NCBI GenBank assembly: GCA_036397975.1
Contig: DASWHW010000202.1
Location: forward strand, 1-16,476
DNA length: 16,476 nt
DNA from: SZUA-287 sp036397975
Lineage (GTDB): Bacteria > Bacteroidota > Ignavibacteria > UBA10030 > UBA6906
Reading direction: 5' to 3'
This document shows positions 1-8,025 of the stretch, piece by piece. Position 1 is the first letter of the stretch. Each line of letters begins with the position of its first letter. The notes beneath the pieces were generated by a model that worked only from the letters and a program-made list of their open reading frames with translations, did no database searches and had not been told where the DNA came from. Made by a program: the position numbers and the translations under genes.

Positions 1-977
1 TCTCGTCTCTGCTCCTCTATCATCACTTTGTTCAGACTATGGGGAAAGTGGTGTTATTGGATGTGCGTGAAGTAATGATCACCGATGATAGCTTTACGCA
101 AGCGGCACCGATGGAAAAGGAAATCGCGGAACGTTCGGAACGGTTGATTGCTCCAAGGCTCAAGGGGGGCGATGTTGTTCTCACGCAAGGGTTTATCGGG
201 GCAACGAGGGAAGGCATTACTACCACTCTGGGCAGAGGGGGTTCGGATTATTCAGCTGCCCATCTGGGAAGCGCATTACATGCTGAAGAGATTCAAATTT
301 GGACTGATGTAGATGGAGTTTTGAGCTGCGATCCGCGGCTCGTTCCTTTGGCGAAGCTCCTGGAGACCCTTTCGTTTCAAGAAGCTTCGGAGCTGGCATA
401 CTTCGGCGCAAAGGTGCTTCATCCATCAACGATTGTCCCGGCGATTCAAAAGAACATTCCGGTCCGTGTCCTCAACTCGAAGAACCCAAAAGGAGCTGGA
501 ACGACCATCGTCCGCGATGCTCAGATACGAGCCAGTCGCCAGGTAAAGGCGATTGCGTGCAAGACCGGAATTTCAATGATGAATATTCGGTCGACAAGAA
601 TGCTTCTGATGCCCGGTTACTTGGCGCGAGTTTTTGAGGTCTTTTCCCGATATGGGATGAGCGTTGATGTGATTGCTACCTCTGAGGTGAGTATCTCCCT
701 CACCGTTGACAGTTTGGAAAATATCAATGGGATAGTTGCTGCCTTGAAGGAGTTTGCAGACGTTGAAGTCCGAAATAATATGGCGACCATTTGCGTCGTG
801 GGAGATGGGTTGGGGAGTGCGCGAGATGTTCCGGCGAGGGTACTTGCAACGCTAGACCACGCTGAAGTCGAGGTTTCGATCCTCTCTCTCGGAGCCTCAA
901 GGGTGAATATCAGCATAGTCGTTAGCGCCGGCGACGTAAAGAAAGCAGTCTCCAGTCTCCATGAAGAATTTATTTGA
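1..977 (+). CDS. lysC: Aspartate kinase, 5'-truncated by the window edge
   Basis: Aspartate kinase phosphorylates L-aspartate in the first step of the lysine, threonine and methionine (and diaminopimelate) pathway, in the cytoplasm. The frame is open from base 3, and its first residues (SSLLLYHHF) match the segment before the conserved VREVMITDDSF stretch, so the true start lies upstream. The ATG at 39 is internal. Visible family motifs are GRGGSDYSAA, TDVDGVLSCDPR and FGAKVLHP, with the kinase domain ending near codon 175 counted from ATG 39. Two ACT domains follow (about 185-245 and 250-312), the usual site of allosteric feedback by end-product amino acids. The protein stops right after the second ACT domain, so it is a monofunctional kinase and not a fusion with homoserine dehydrogenase. 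About 324 residues are visible; the family is about 450, so roughly the first quarter is missing. The choice of lysC over thrA-type naming is uncertain. Confidence 0.93.
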   Translation, partial: SSLLLYHHFVQTMGKVVLLDVREVMITDDSFTQAAPMEKEIAERSERLIAPRLKGGDVVLTQGFIGATREGITTTLGRGGSDYSAAHLGSALHAEEIQIWTDVDGVLSCDPRLVPLAKLLETLSFQEASELAYFGAKVLHPSTIVPAIQKNIPVRVLNSKNPKGAGTTIVRDAQIRASRQVKAIACKTGISMMNIRSTRMLLMPGYLARVFEVFSRYGMSVDVIATSEVSISLTVDSLENINGIVAALKEFADVEVRNNMATICVVGDGLGSARDVPARVLATLDHAEVEVSILSLGASRVNISIVVSAGDVKKAVSSLHEEFI

Positions 978-1066
978 ATGTCCCGGCTTTCCTTTTTCAG
1001 CGCAATTAATTATATATGAAGTACTTACAACGACACCAACTTGGTGCGCTTGCTGCGAAATCCAAC

Positions 1067-1073
1067 AGGAGAG
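1067..1073 (+). promoter_or_regulatory. Ribosome binding site of citrate synthase
   Basis: AGGAGAG, with AGGAG ending 5 nt before ATG 1077. It fixes the start at this ATG and not at the in-frame TTG at 1041, which has no such site and lies inside a small palindrome. Confidence 0.8.
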
Positions 1074-1076
1074 AAT

Positions 1077-2366
1077 ATGGCAAAAGACACCCTGACAATC
1101 ACTGACAACCGGACAGGGAAACAATACGAGGTTCCTATCACTGATAACACGATACGCGCAATCGATCTTCGTCAAATCAAAGTGAAAGACGATGACTTTG
1201 GAATGATGACGTATGATCCTGCGTTCATGAATACTGCTTCGACCAGAAGCAAGATAACATTCATCGACGGGGAAAAAGGTATTCTTCAATACCGTGGATA
1301 CCCAATTGAGCAACTGGCGGAGAAAAGTAATTTTCTTGAGACTGCGTACCTGCTTATCTACGGTGAGCTTCCGGCAAAGAAGCAGTATGAAGAATGGGTG
1401 CACAACATCACCTACCACACGCTTATCCATGAAAACATCAAGAAGCTGATGGATGGGTTTCATCACGACGCTCATCCAATGGGCATGTTGATCAGTATCG
1501 TAGGAGCGCTCTCGACATTCTATGTGGACGCAAAGAATATCGACAATCCCGAATCGCGGAAAAAGCAAACATTCCGACTGATTTCCAAGATGCCGACGCT
1601 GGCAGCGTTCGCCTACCGCCACAGTGTTGGCCGCCCGTATGTGTATCCGGACAACGATCTCAGTTATTGTGCGAACTTCATGAGCATGCTGTGGAAGATG
1701 ACGGAGGTTCAGTATCAAGCGAACCCGACTCTCGTAAAAGCCCTCGACGTATTGTTCATCCTGCACGCGGATCATGAACAGAACTGCAGCACGAGCGCGA
1801 TGCGGGGCATCGGGAGTTCTCGCGTCGATCCCTACTCTGCAATTGCAGGCGCGGCAGCGGCGCTGTATGGTCCGCTGCACGGTGGCGCAAACGAAGCGGT
1901 GTTGCGGATGCTTGATGAAATCGGATCCAAGAACAATATCCCTGCCTTTATCAAGGCAGTAAAGGAGGGGAAAGGAAGACTTATGGGCTTCGGACATCGT
2001 GTCTATAAGAACTACGATCCACGGGCAAGTGTCATCAAAGCCCTGGCAGATGAAGTCTTCGAAGTGACTGGCAGGAACCCAAAACTTGATATTGCCCTTG
2101 AACTCGAGCGCATCGCTCTGGAGGATGAATATTTCGTGAAGCGAAAACTCTATCCAAATGTCGATTTCTATTCAGGCTTAATTTATCAGGCAATGGGCTT
2201 TCCCGTTGATATGTTTCCTGTTCTGTTTTCCATTCCGCGCACTGTGGGCTGGATTGCTCAATGGGAAGAAATGCTCGGCGATCAGGAGCAGAAAATTTCC
2301 CGGCCCCGACAAATCTATGATGGGAGTGATGTTCGGGACTATGTCGTTATGAGCAAGAGGGGATAA
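1077..2366 (+). CDS. gltA: Citrate synthase (type I)
   Basis: Citrate synthase condenses oxaloacetate and acetyl-CoA to citrate, the entry step of the TCA cycle, in the cytoplasm. The protein has 429 residues, the usual length for the bacterial type I (GltA) family. It begins with the small N-terminal beta domain of that family (AKDTLTITDN onward), followed by TRSKITFIDGEKGILQYRGYPIEQLAE. The three catalytic residues are present: His268 in GPLHGGANEAV, His307 in GFGHRVYKNYDPR and Asp363 in PNVDFYSGLIY, within a few positions of E. coli His264, His305 and Asp362. The start at 1077 is chosen for the strong AGGAG site; the frame could begin at TTG 1041, 12 codons earlier, but that is less likely. 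It is preceded by 99 nt without a gene, with an AT-rich TATATAT stretch at 1011-1017 that could serve a promoter. An intrinsic terminator follows 21 nt after the stop, so it looks monocistronic or 3'-terminal. Confidence 0.97.
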   Translation: MAKDTLTITDNRTGKQYEVPITDNTIRAIDLRQIKVKDDDFGMMTYDPAFMNTASTRSKITFIDGEKGILQYRGYPIEQLAEKSNFLETAYLLIYGELPAKKQYEEWVHNITYHTLIHENIKKLMDGFHHDAHPMGMLISIVGALSTFYVDAKNIDNPESRKKQTFRLISKMPTLAAFAYRHSVGRPYVYPDNDLSYCANFMSMLWKMTEVQYQANPTLVKALDVLFILHADHEQNCSTSAMRGIGSSRVDPYSAIAGAAAALYGPLHGGANEAVLRMLDEIGSKNNIPAFIKAVKEGKGRLMGFGHRVYKNYDPRASVIKALADEVFEVTGRNPKLDIALELERIALEDEYFVKRKLYPNVDFYSGLIYQAMGFPVDMFPVLFSIPRTVGWIAQWEEMLGDQEQKISRPRQIYDGSDVRDYVVMSKRG

Positions 2367-2387
2367 GTCTTTCCCTCTTATTCTCGA

Positions 2388-2422
2388 ACGGTGTCACCCG
2401 GGTGGTGACACCGTTTTTTTTT
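2388..2422 (+). terminator. Rho-independent terminator after citrate synthase
   Basis: A perfect 11-bp stem (ACGGTGTCACC at 2388-2398 with GGTGACACCGT at 2404-2414), a 5-nt loop CGGGT, and a run of nine T residues at 2414-2422. It lies 21 nt after the citrate synthase stop codon. Confidence 0.93.
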
Positions 2423-2562
2423 GCTCGCAAGAAGAGTCACTCATCTCTCGGGGTGAGAGTGATCATTCAGCTGAGTCCTTCGTGATGGTTGGCAATCCTG
2501 CGCAGCATCGATTCCACTAATTTGCAGGCATTCCTCCCCAACGTACGAGAAGTGAATCCATT

Positions 2563-2568
2563 AAGAGG
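2563..2568 (+). promoter_or_regulatory. Ribosome binding site of the response regulator
   Basis: AAGAGG, 4 nt before ATG 2573. It supports this ATG over the TTG at 2489, the first possible start of the same open frame. Confidence 0.6.
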
Positions 2569-2572
2569 TTGT

Positions 2573-2962
2573 ATGCGGATTTTGTTGGTCGATAATGAGC
2601 AAATGTACTTGAACCTCCTCACTGAGCTCCTTCGCCTTCATGGGCATTCGGTGTTGAAGGCAGAGGACGGTGAGAGAGCGTTGGAGATTTTGAAATCCTA
2701 TCCGGTGGATCTGATTATTTCTGATATCAGTATGCCGAAGATGAACGGGTTCAGTTTGCACCGTGCAGTGCGGGCGGATCAGACACTCGCTTCCATTCCG
2801 TTTGTCCTGAACTCAGGGTATCGGGAGCTTTTCGAAGCAGTCGAGATCGATAATCCGGAGATCGATTATGGTTTGAACAAGACCTTTACCATCCCAGGAT
2901 TGTTGGAGATCATCAAGAAAGTGGAAAGTCGATTGAAGAAGCAAGCCGCCGTCCTGGCGTAA
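2573..2962 (+). CDS. Single-domain response regulator (receiver domain only)
   Basis: A 129-residue CheY-like receiver protein. It starts directly with the first beta strand (MRILLVDNEQ), which supports ATG 2573. Phosphorylation would fall on Asp51 in DLIISDISMPKMNGF. The usual acidic pair is represented by Asp7 only, followed by Asn8. The switch Ser/Thr position falls in FVLNSGY (Ser81), and the conserved Lys is Lys103 in NKTF, where most receivers have KPF. No DNA-binding or enzymatic output domain follows, so it acts by protein contact or phosphotransfer in the cytoplasm; the partner is not visible. No histidine kinase is in the window. It is flanked by terminators on both sides, so it appears to be its own transcription unit. 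About 150 nt upstream holds no gene. The family call is firm; the function is unknown. Confidence 0.9.
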   Translation: MRILLVDNEQMYLNLLTELLRLHGHSVLKAEDGERALEILKSYPVDLIISDISMPKMNGFSLHRAVRADQTLASIPFVLNSGYRELFEAVEIDNPEIDYGLNKTFTIPGLLEIIKKVESRLKKQAAVLA

Positions 2963-2986
2963 GGATAGCGATGCCCGTCGAAGTGG

Positions 2987-3013
2987 AGCCTGTTGCAATA
3001 GCAACAGGCTTTG
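2987..3013 (+). terminator. Hairpin terminator between convergent genes
   Basis: A perfect 10-bp stem (AGCCTGTTGC at 2987-2996 with GCAACAGGCT at 3001-3010) with a 4-nt AATA loop, followed on the plus strand by the T-rich TTTGTTATTTT. It ends the response regulator transcript. The minus-strand gene stops at 3014, immediately beside the hairpin, but the minus-strand side has no T run, so it is a weaker terminator in that direction. Confidence 0.8.
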
Positions 3014-5032
3014 TTATTTTCTGGCGGTAAGGCGGTTTAGTAATTCGCGGGCCGGGGAGAAACTGGGTTGAAGTCGTAACACGTCCTCCAGTTGAGCAAT
3101 GGCTTCCTGCCTCCTGTTCAATCGGTTGTAGGCCAGCGCAAGAAGATAAGCGTTTTCGTAGCGCTCCTTGTCTGTACTGCTCAGCATGTAAGCGTCATTG
3201 AGATAGGGGAGTGCATCTTGCGGCCTCCCGGCATCGACTGCGATGGCGCCGAGCGCTTTATTCGCGTAAGCGGTTCGTTCCACATCGAGCGATGCCAGCA
3301 AGATCTCCCGGGCGGCATCATTCTTGCGTTTGCGCAGGTACAGTTGAGAGAGAATCAGATATGCAGAGATGTTCTTTGGTATCTGCCGCATGATGGCAAA
3401 ATACTCCTTCTCAGATTTTTCCAGCTCATTTCTCGACTCATAATATTGCGCAGCGGAAACGTGTGCTTGCTCCCAGGTTGTTTTCCCAGTCAGGAGTTGA
3501 TCAATAACTTGCTCGAGAAAGTTATCCGAGGCAAATTCTCTTGGTTTCTTTGGGGTATCAGTAAAAGGCCAGTTGCTGGTGAGAACCTCGATACGACGAT
3601 CTGCAGCTCTTTGATCAAGCTCGGTAATGGATTTATGATCCCAGAACCATTCATCGCTCAGCGTGTCAGCGTCTTTCCAGACTTCAGCAGGAGCAATCAT
3701 TTCATGAGTTCTGATTGCACTCACGTATGCTTTTCCCAATAGAAAATATCCTCGAAGATTCGGATGGAGATGTTCAAGGATCAATGTGTTTCCAACAAGT
3801 GAGTCCGGCGAGTATCCGGCAAGAAAGTTTTCCATATCCACGAAGATCACGGATTTTCCATTGCTCACGTTTGCGAGAGCATTGTTGAAGTCCGTTGATG
3901 CCCGAAACCGGAGCAGGTCGAGATCGCGAGCCCGTCGGTAGTATCCTCGTGCAGCGGTACGATTCTTGATTGAATCAAGACATCGTGCATTCCAGTATGC
4001 AGCCTCCGCGTTCATTGAATCGATTTCAATGGCGCTCCCGAATTTGTTTCCAGCTGAATCTATCTTTCCTTCCATCCAGAATGCCATACCATTGTTGAGG
4101 ATCTCATTAAACTGAAGACGTTCCGATGGCGTAAGCCTGGAGTCATTTTGGGAAACAAAGGGCTCAAGGTCACGTTCGTTTGATACCTGACTTCCCAGGA
4201 TCAGGGGAATGTCGTGTTGGAGGCAGAGGTTCTTCAGATCACCCAAGTTCTGCTCAAATGTTTGAAGAGTTCTGTTGTACTCATCACTTCTGTACTGCAC
4301 GTATTGTCCGCGAGCAAGTCGTTCCATCATTGTTCCTTCTTCCTGTTCTTCAGCTCCGGCAGTGTGGAATAGTGACATTGCAAACCCGATTCCGTCTCTC
4401 ATCAAGAGGAAGGTTTTGAAATGAATGAGACGAAGATAGAGATTCGTCGTCCAGCGGCTTGGGCCTGCCGATTCATGGGATGCCGCGCCCAGGGCTCCGT
4501 AGAATTCGTTATGACCATCGTACACGATAAACAGATCAGGCTCATAATCGACCACGTCGTGTGCCATGTCGAGAACAGTATAGCTGTTGGTTGCGGTCAA
4601 CCCGACGTTGATTAACTCAATCTGTTTGTCCAGGAAAACTGCCTGGAGTCGATCTCTCATGAATGAAGAGAAAGACCCGATGTATCCGTAGGGAAATCCC
4701 ACAGTGGTTGAGCCACCAAGACAAAATATTCTAAACGTGTTTGGTGCCTTCGGGACCTGGAAATAGTCCATAGATGTGTTTGGACTGAAATCCACCCGGT
4801 GAAAGTATCTCGCCTTCACCATGGGATTCATGATATGATAGGTCTTTCCGCCAATAGTCTCTGTGGTGAACAATGAGAGATCGGGACCGTAAGAAATGGC
4901 TCGGAGGATTATTTCGAGTATCAAAAAAAAGAGGACTGGGGTTAAAAGGAGAACTGCGGTAAATAATCTTTTCCGTGCCGGAGAAATGCTCGCGTGAGAC
5001 GCCTGCGGTGATCGCTTGGAGCGTGATTTCAT
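3014..5032 (-). CDS. Membrane-anchored SGNH/GDSL hydrolase-like protein with TPR repeats
   Basis: A 672-residue protein with a basic N-terminus (residues 1-22), one strong hydrophobic segment at about 23-46, and the remainder predicted outside the cytoplasmic membrane. SGNH motifs are visible: GGSTTVGF at 106-113 (candidate nucleophile Ser108, block I), NVGLTATNS at 142-150 (block II), GHNEFYG at 173-179 (block III with Asn175), and EHLHPN at 420-425 (block V with His423; the usual Asp three residues before the His is Glu420). Two TPR-like helical pairs lie inside this domain at about 305-375, between blocks III and V. A second TPR array covers about 520-668 and contains DAAREILLAS, DALPYLNDAY and EAIAQLEDVL. 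The substrate is unknown; SGNH proteins of this layout may be esterases or acetyl-transferring/hydrolysing enzymes on glycans. An AAGGA site precedes the start (plus-strand 5036-5040), with only 3 nt of spacing. It is transcribed divergently from the amylase operon. Confidence 0.82.
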   Translation of the reverse strand: MKSRSKRSPQASHASISPARKRLFTAVLLLTPVLFFLILEIILRAISYGPDLSLFTTETIGGKTYHIMNPMVKARYFHRVDFSPNTSMDYFQVPKAPNTFRIFCLGGSTTVGFPYGYIGSFSSFMRDRLQAVFLDKQIELINVGLTATNSYTVLDMAHDVVDYEPDLFIVYDGHNEFYGALGAASHESAGPSRWTTNLYLRLIHFKTFLLMRDGIGFAMSLFHTAGAEEQEEGTMMERLARGQYVQYRSDEYNRTLQTFEQNLGDLKNLCLQHDIPLILGSQVSNERDLEPFVSQNDSRLTPSERLQFNEILNNGMAFWMEGKIDSAGNKFGSAIEIDSMNAEAAYWNARCLDSIKNRTAARGYYRRARDLDLLRFRASTDFNNALANVSNGKSVIFVDMENFLAGYSPDSLVGNTLILEHLHPNLRGYFLLGKAYVSAIRTHEMIAPAEVWKDADTLSDEWFWDHKSITELDQRAADRRIEVLTSNWPFTDTPKKPREFASDNFLEQVIDQLLTGKTTWEQAHVSAAQYYESRNELEKSEKEYFAIMRQIPKNISAYLILSQLYLRKRKNDAAREILLASLDVERTAYANKALGAIAVDAGRPQDALPYLNDAYMLSSTDKERYENAYLLALAYNRLNRRQEAIAQLEDVLRLQPSFSPARELLNRLTARK

Positions 5033-5068
5033 TTGTCCTTAGCTTGATGGGGTGGCGTTCAACGAGTC

Positions 5069-5096
5069 AATATAGTTTCTTGAATGGTAAGTTCAA
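5069..5096 (-). promoter_or_regulatory. Candidate sigma-70-like promoter for the SGNH-TPR gene
   Basis: On the minus strand, TTGAAC (plus 5091-5096), 16 nt, then TATATT (plus 5069-5074). Transcription would begin near 5062 and give a leader of about 30 nt. Found by eye; spacing and hexamers fit a general consensus, but the housekeeping promoter type of this organism is not known. Confidence 0.35.
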
Positions 5097-5152
5097 AGTG
5101 GAGTCATCTTCCACAACTCCTTCCATCTCAAGAACTTATTGATTTTGCTTCG

Positions 5153-5181
5153 TTGCATTTCCATGGTGTTTTGGTTATTAT
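5153..5181 (+). promoter_or_regulatory. Candidate sigma-70-like promoter for the starch operon
   Basis: TTGCAT (5153-5158), 17 nt, then TATTAT (5176-5181), leaving a leader of about 70 nt before GTG 5257. Found by eye. The 224-nt region 5033-5256 between the divergent genes otherwise contains two short inverted pairs, TTGAA-N7-TTCAA (5080-5096) and GTGGA-N7-TCCAC (5098-5114), which could be operator-like. Confidence 0.35.
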
Positions 5182-5247
5182 TTTTCATGAAGAAGACTTC
5201 AGGGGATCCCCCCTTCGATCAAAGCGAGCCATCAACTACATCCAATC

Positions 5248-5252
5248 AGGGG
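5248..5252 (+). promoter_or_regulatory. Ribosome binding site deciding a GTG start
   Basis: AGGGG ends 4 nt before GTG 5257. The next in-frame ATG (5284) has no purine-rich site in front of it and would leave the hydrophobic signal segment without its basic residues, so GTG 5257 is preferred. Confidence 0.6.
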
Positions 5253-5256
5253 TATT

Positions 5257-8025
5257 GTGCAGAGAATCGATAAAACATTCATAATGATTTCGTTCGTCGT
5301 CACGATTCTTTCAGTAAACGGGCTTTCGCAGGATAGTGTCGATGTGACGTTTCGCTGGAATCTTCCGACGAACCCGTTTCCTTCGGGGGTTTCAGTGCCG
5401 GGAGAGTTCAACGGGTGGAATAACACCGCGTGGCCAATGACTTATCAGGGAGGAACCCTGTGGACGCGTACAGCGCGTCTCCGCGTTGGTGGCAATCCCA
5501 GTCCTCCGCCAGTTGGGGTTCCAGGTGCATGGCAGTATAAATTCTATTTTGCAAATGCGAGTCCCTGGCCGAACGATCCATTGAACCATCACGTCAATGC
5601 CGCTGACAACAGCAATAGCTTCATCATCGTGAAGGACCCCACGATCTATCACTTTCTTCCCAACCAGCGAACAGGGGCAGTAGCGACCGACTTTCCGACG
5701 ATTTCATCTTACCTCTATCCGAAGGTCGGGAGTGTCGTGGACACTTCGACGATCTCGTTGGACATTGATGGGACGATGTACACAGGCCTCGGCTCCTCCT
5801 ACAACTTCCCGACAAGGCAGTTTGCATTCGTTTCTCCGACGGCGTTGTCCAACGGCAGCCACACTGTGATTCTTCAGGCGGGGAGTACGCTGGACACGGT
5901 GAATTTTGTCGTAGCGACTGGTGGTCCATCAATCGTTCCCATTCCACCATATGCACAACACGGTGTAACTCTTCCAAGCACAGCGTCCAATGATTCGACG
6001 ACCTTCCGCTTGAGAGTTGGGGGAACGAATTACGTCTTGTTACGGATCGCTCCGGTCGGGCAACCGGTTATCTCGGCTGACGCCCTTTTTATGAGAAAGA
6101 ACACGACCACGAACGATTGGTGGTTGAATGTTTCCCTTCCACCAGGTGACTACGAGTACCTGTATCAAACCGATAACGGGACGTTTGTGTACGATCCATT
6201 TGGGCGATGGAACGGAACCTACGGATCACGGTTTTCCAACGGTCCGGCCGGTCTAACCGCCGATGATTACCTTTGGAACACGACTTCCTACACAAGGCCG
6301 CCTCTGAACAGACTGTGTATTTATGAAATGAACGTCGGAGAAGTTGCGGGAGGTTACTATGGTCTACCGGGGGGACAGGGCAGATTCTCTCATCTGAAAA
6401 ATCTGATGGGGTACTACGATTCACTCGGTATCAACGCAATCGAGCTGATGCCAATAAATGACTATGGTCTGGTTGGTCAATCAGGTCATTCATGGGGATA
6501 TGATCTCAATTCCTACTTTGCGCTGGAGCCCGGTTATGGCACACCAAGAGATTTCAAAGTCCTTGTGGACTCGGCACATGCGCACGGGATTGCGGTCATT
6601 GTTGATGTCGTATTCAATCACTTGAACGATACCTCTCCGCTCTGGCAAATGCAGCCGAATGAAGCGACCAGTCCGTATTTCAAACTCTGCTCTGATCTCC
6701 GGCCAAATGAAGATCAGCTCTGCTTCTTTAAGGATATGGATCACTGGACCCCCGAAACACAAGAACTCATCTCCGAAGTCCTCAAAATGTGGATCGATCA
6801 ATATAGGGTTGATGGTTTCCGTTACGACTTTACTCAGGGTATCGGATGGAGTGTGGGTCAACCTGAACTTGGGATTCTTGCTTGGTCCAATCGCGTTGAT
6901 TCGGCGTATGGTGGGCAGATCTATCAAATTGCCGAGCACCTTCCCGAGAGCCCGGCCCTCATTTTCAACAGTGGGCTCACGGGCGGATGGCATGATAGTT
7001 TTCGTGACGAGGTGTTCGATGAGGCGCGGTTTCGGAATACCTCTCTCGTAGAAATGGAAAACCTGGTTTTGGATCTTGGCGCCTATCCCGGGAATGATGT
7101 GCCGAGCACTCCCTCTGTATACGCAAACCGGACGGAACCAGTAAATGCTACGGTCAATCACGACGAGCAATCGCTGATTTATGAAATGACGACGTTCCAG
7201 GGTGTTTCACTTCCCGAAGCTTTGCTGCGCGACAAGCTCTACGCGACATTGATGTTCGCCTCGCTGGGAATCCCGATGTTGTGGGAAGGAATGGAATTCA
7301 GTGAGTCCCGCGGATGGACGAGTGACAACGAGAAACTTTCGTACCGGCCTGTTCAATTCTCGATGCTCGGCGCGACCCGGGGTCAGGAGCATTATGCATA
7401 TTACCAGGCGCTCATGCGTCAGCGTCTTCACAACCCTGCGTTGTACCAGGGAGTTCTTCGGAAGCTCTTTCGTTATAACACCGAGAAGACACTGGTCTGG
7501 GGTTATCAAGACTCCACTTCTGGTAGTCGGGTGATGGCCGTGGCTAATTTCAGCGGTGCGCAACAAACCATTAGCAACGTTCCCTGGCTAGCGCCAGGCA
7601 ATTGGTATGACATTTGGAATCAGTCCGTTTTTGTCGCAGGAGGGACGACCATTCCGAGCATCATGATTCCGGCTTATTCAGCCCTTGTGTACTCCAATGT
7701 ACCGGATAGTATTCTCCTGGATGTCCGTTCAACAAGTCCTGATGTCCCATCCGAGTTTTCTTTGGAGCAGAATTACCCCAATCCGTTCAATCCGGCCACG
7801 ACAGTTCTCTTTCGTATGCCGAAAGAGGCAATGGTGCGGCTTTCTGTGTTCGACCTGCTGGGGAGAGAAGTAGAAGTTCTCGCGAACCGGATCATGAGTC
7901 CGGGGACATACAATGTTTCATGGGATGCATCCCGATCGTCGGTTGCGAGCGGAGTCTTCTTCTATCGGCTTGTTGTGAATGGGGGAGAATTTGTTGACAC
8001 AAAGAAAATGGTTTTGATGAAATAG
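5257..8025 (+). CDS. Secreted multidomain GH13 alpha-amylase family enzyme with T9SS sorting tail
   Basis: A 922-residue exported glycoside hydrolase predicted to cleave alpha-1,4-glucans (starch, glycogen or maltodextrin). Layout: signal peptide at about 1-24 (cleavage near GLSQ); a CBM48/E-set-like domain at about 28-125 with GEFNGWN at 49-55; an Ig-like domain at about 126-222; a second E-set-like domain at about 230-340; the GH13 barrel at about 350-740; a C-terminal beta domain to about 815; and a T9SS type A sorting domain at about 833-922 (QNYPNPFNPAT, ending KKMVLMK). All four GH13 regions are intact: DVVFNH (Asp450), DGFRYD (nucleophile Asp524), IAEHLP (acid/base Glu560) and VNHDEQ (Asp636). 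The sorting domain implies passage through the outer membrane and attachment to, or release from, the cell surface. First gene of the operon. It starts with GTG. The exact specificity (amylase, neopullulanase or branching-type) cannot be read from the motifs. Confidence 0.92.
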   Translation: MQRIDKTFIMISFVVTILSVNGLSQDSVDVTFRWNLPTNPFPSGVSVPGEFNGWNNTAWPMTYQGGTLWTRTARLRVGGNPSPPPVGVPGAWQYKFYFANASPWPNDPLNHHVNAADNSNSFIIVKDPTIYHFLPNQRTGAVATDFPTISSYLYPKVGSVVDTSTISLDIDGTMYTGLGSSYNFPTRQFAFVSPTALSNGSHTVILQAGSTLDTVNFVVATGGPSIVPIPPYAQHGVTLPSTASNDSTTFRLRVGGTNYVLLRIAPVGQPVISADALFMRKNTTTNDWWLNVSLPPGDYEYLYQTDNGTFVYDPFGRWNGTYGSRFSNGPAGLTADDYLWNTTSYTRPPLNRLCIYEMNVGEVAGGYYGLPGGQGRFSHLKNLMGYYDSLGINAIELMPINDYGLVGQSGHSWGYDLNSYFALEPGYGTPRDFKVLVDSAHAHGIAVIVDVVFNHLNDTSPLWQMQPNEATSPYFKLCSDLRPNEDQLCFFKDMDHWTPETQELISEVLKMWIDQYRVDGFRYDFTQGIGWSVGQPELGILAWSNRVDSAYGGQIYQIAEHLPESPALIFNSGLTGGWHDSFRDEVFDEARFRNTSLVEMENLVLDLGAYPGNDVPSTPSVYANRTEPVNATVNHDEQSLIYEMTTFQGVSLPEALLRDKLYATLMFASLGIPMLWEGMEFSESRGWTSDNEKLSYRPVQFSMLGATRGQEHYAYYQALMRQRLHNPALYQGVLRKLFRYNTEKTLVWGYQDSTSGSRVMAVANFSGAQQTISNVPWLAPGNWYDIWNQSVFVAGGTTIPSIMIPAYSALVYSNVPDSILLDVRSTSPDVPSEFSLEQNYPNPFNPATTVLFRMPKEAMVRLSVFDLLGREVEVLANRIMSPGTYNVSWDASRSSVASGVFFYRLVVNGGEFVDTKKMVLMK

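Noticed and set aside
897..1997. A 366-codon open frame on the minus strand across the citrate synthase gene
   Set aside because: It lies antisense to a well-conserved enzyme gene, its translation resembles no known family, and no ribosome site supports it.
2438..2461. Imperfect hairpin (CACTC...GAGTG) upstream of the response regulator as a terminator or riboswitch
   Set aside because: Short arms with bulges, no T run and no recognisable conserved aptamer element.
2489..2572. Upstream TTG start for the response regulator
   Set aside because: The extra 28 residues match no receiver sequence, and the ATG at 2573 has an AAGAGG site and begins at the first beta strand.
6490..7170. A 226-codon open frame on the minus strand inside the GH13 gene
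   Set aside because: Covers the catalytic barrel coding region in antisense and shows no family motif.
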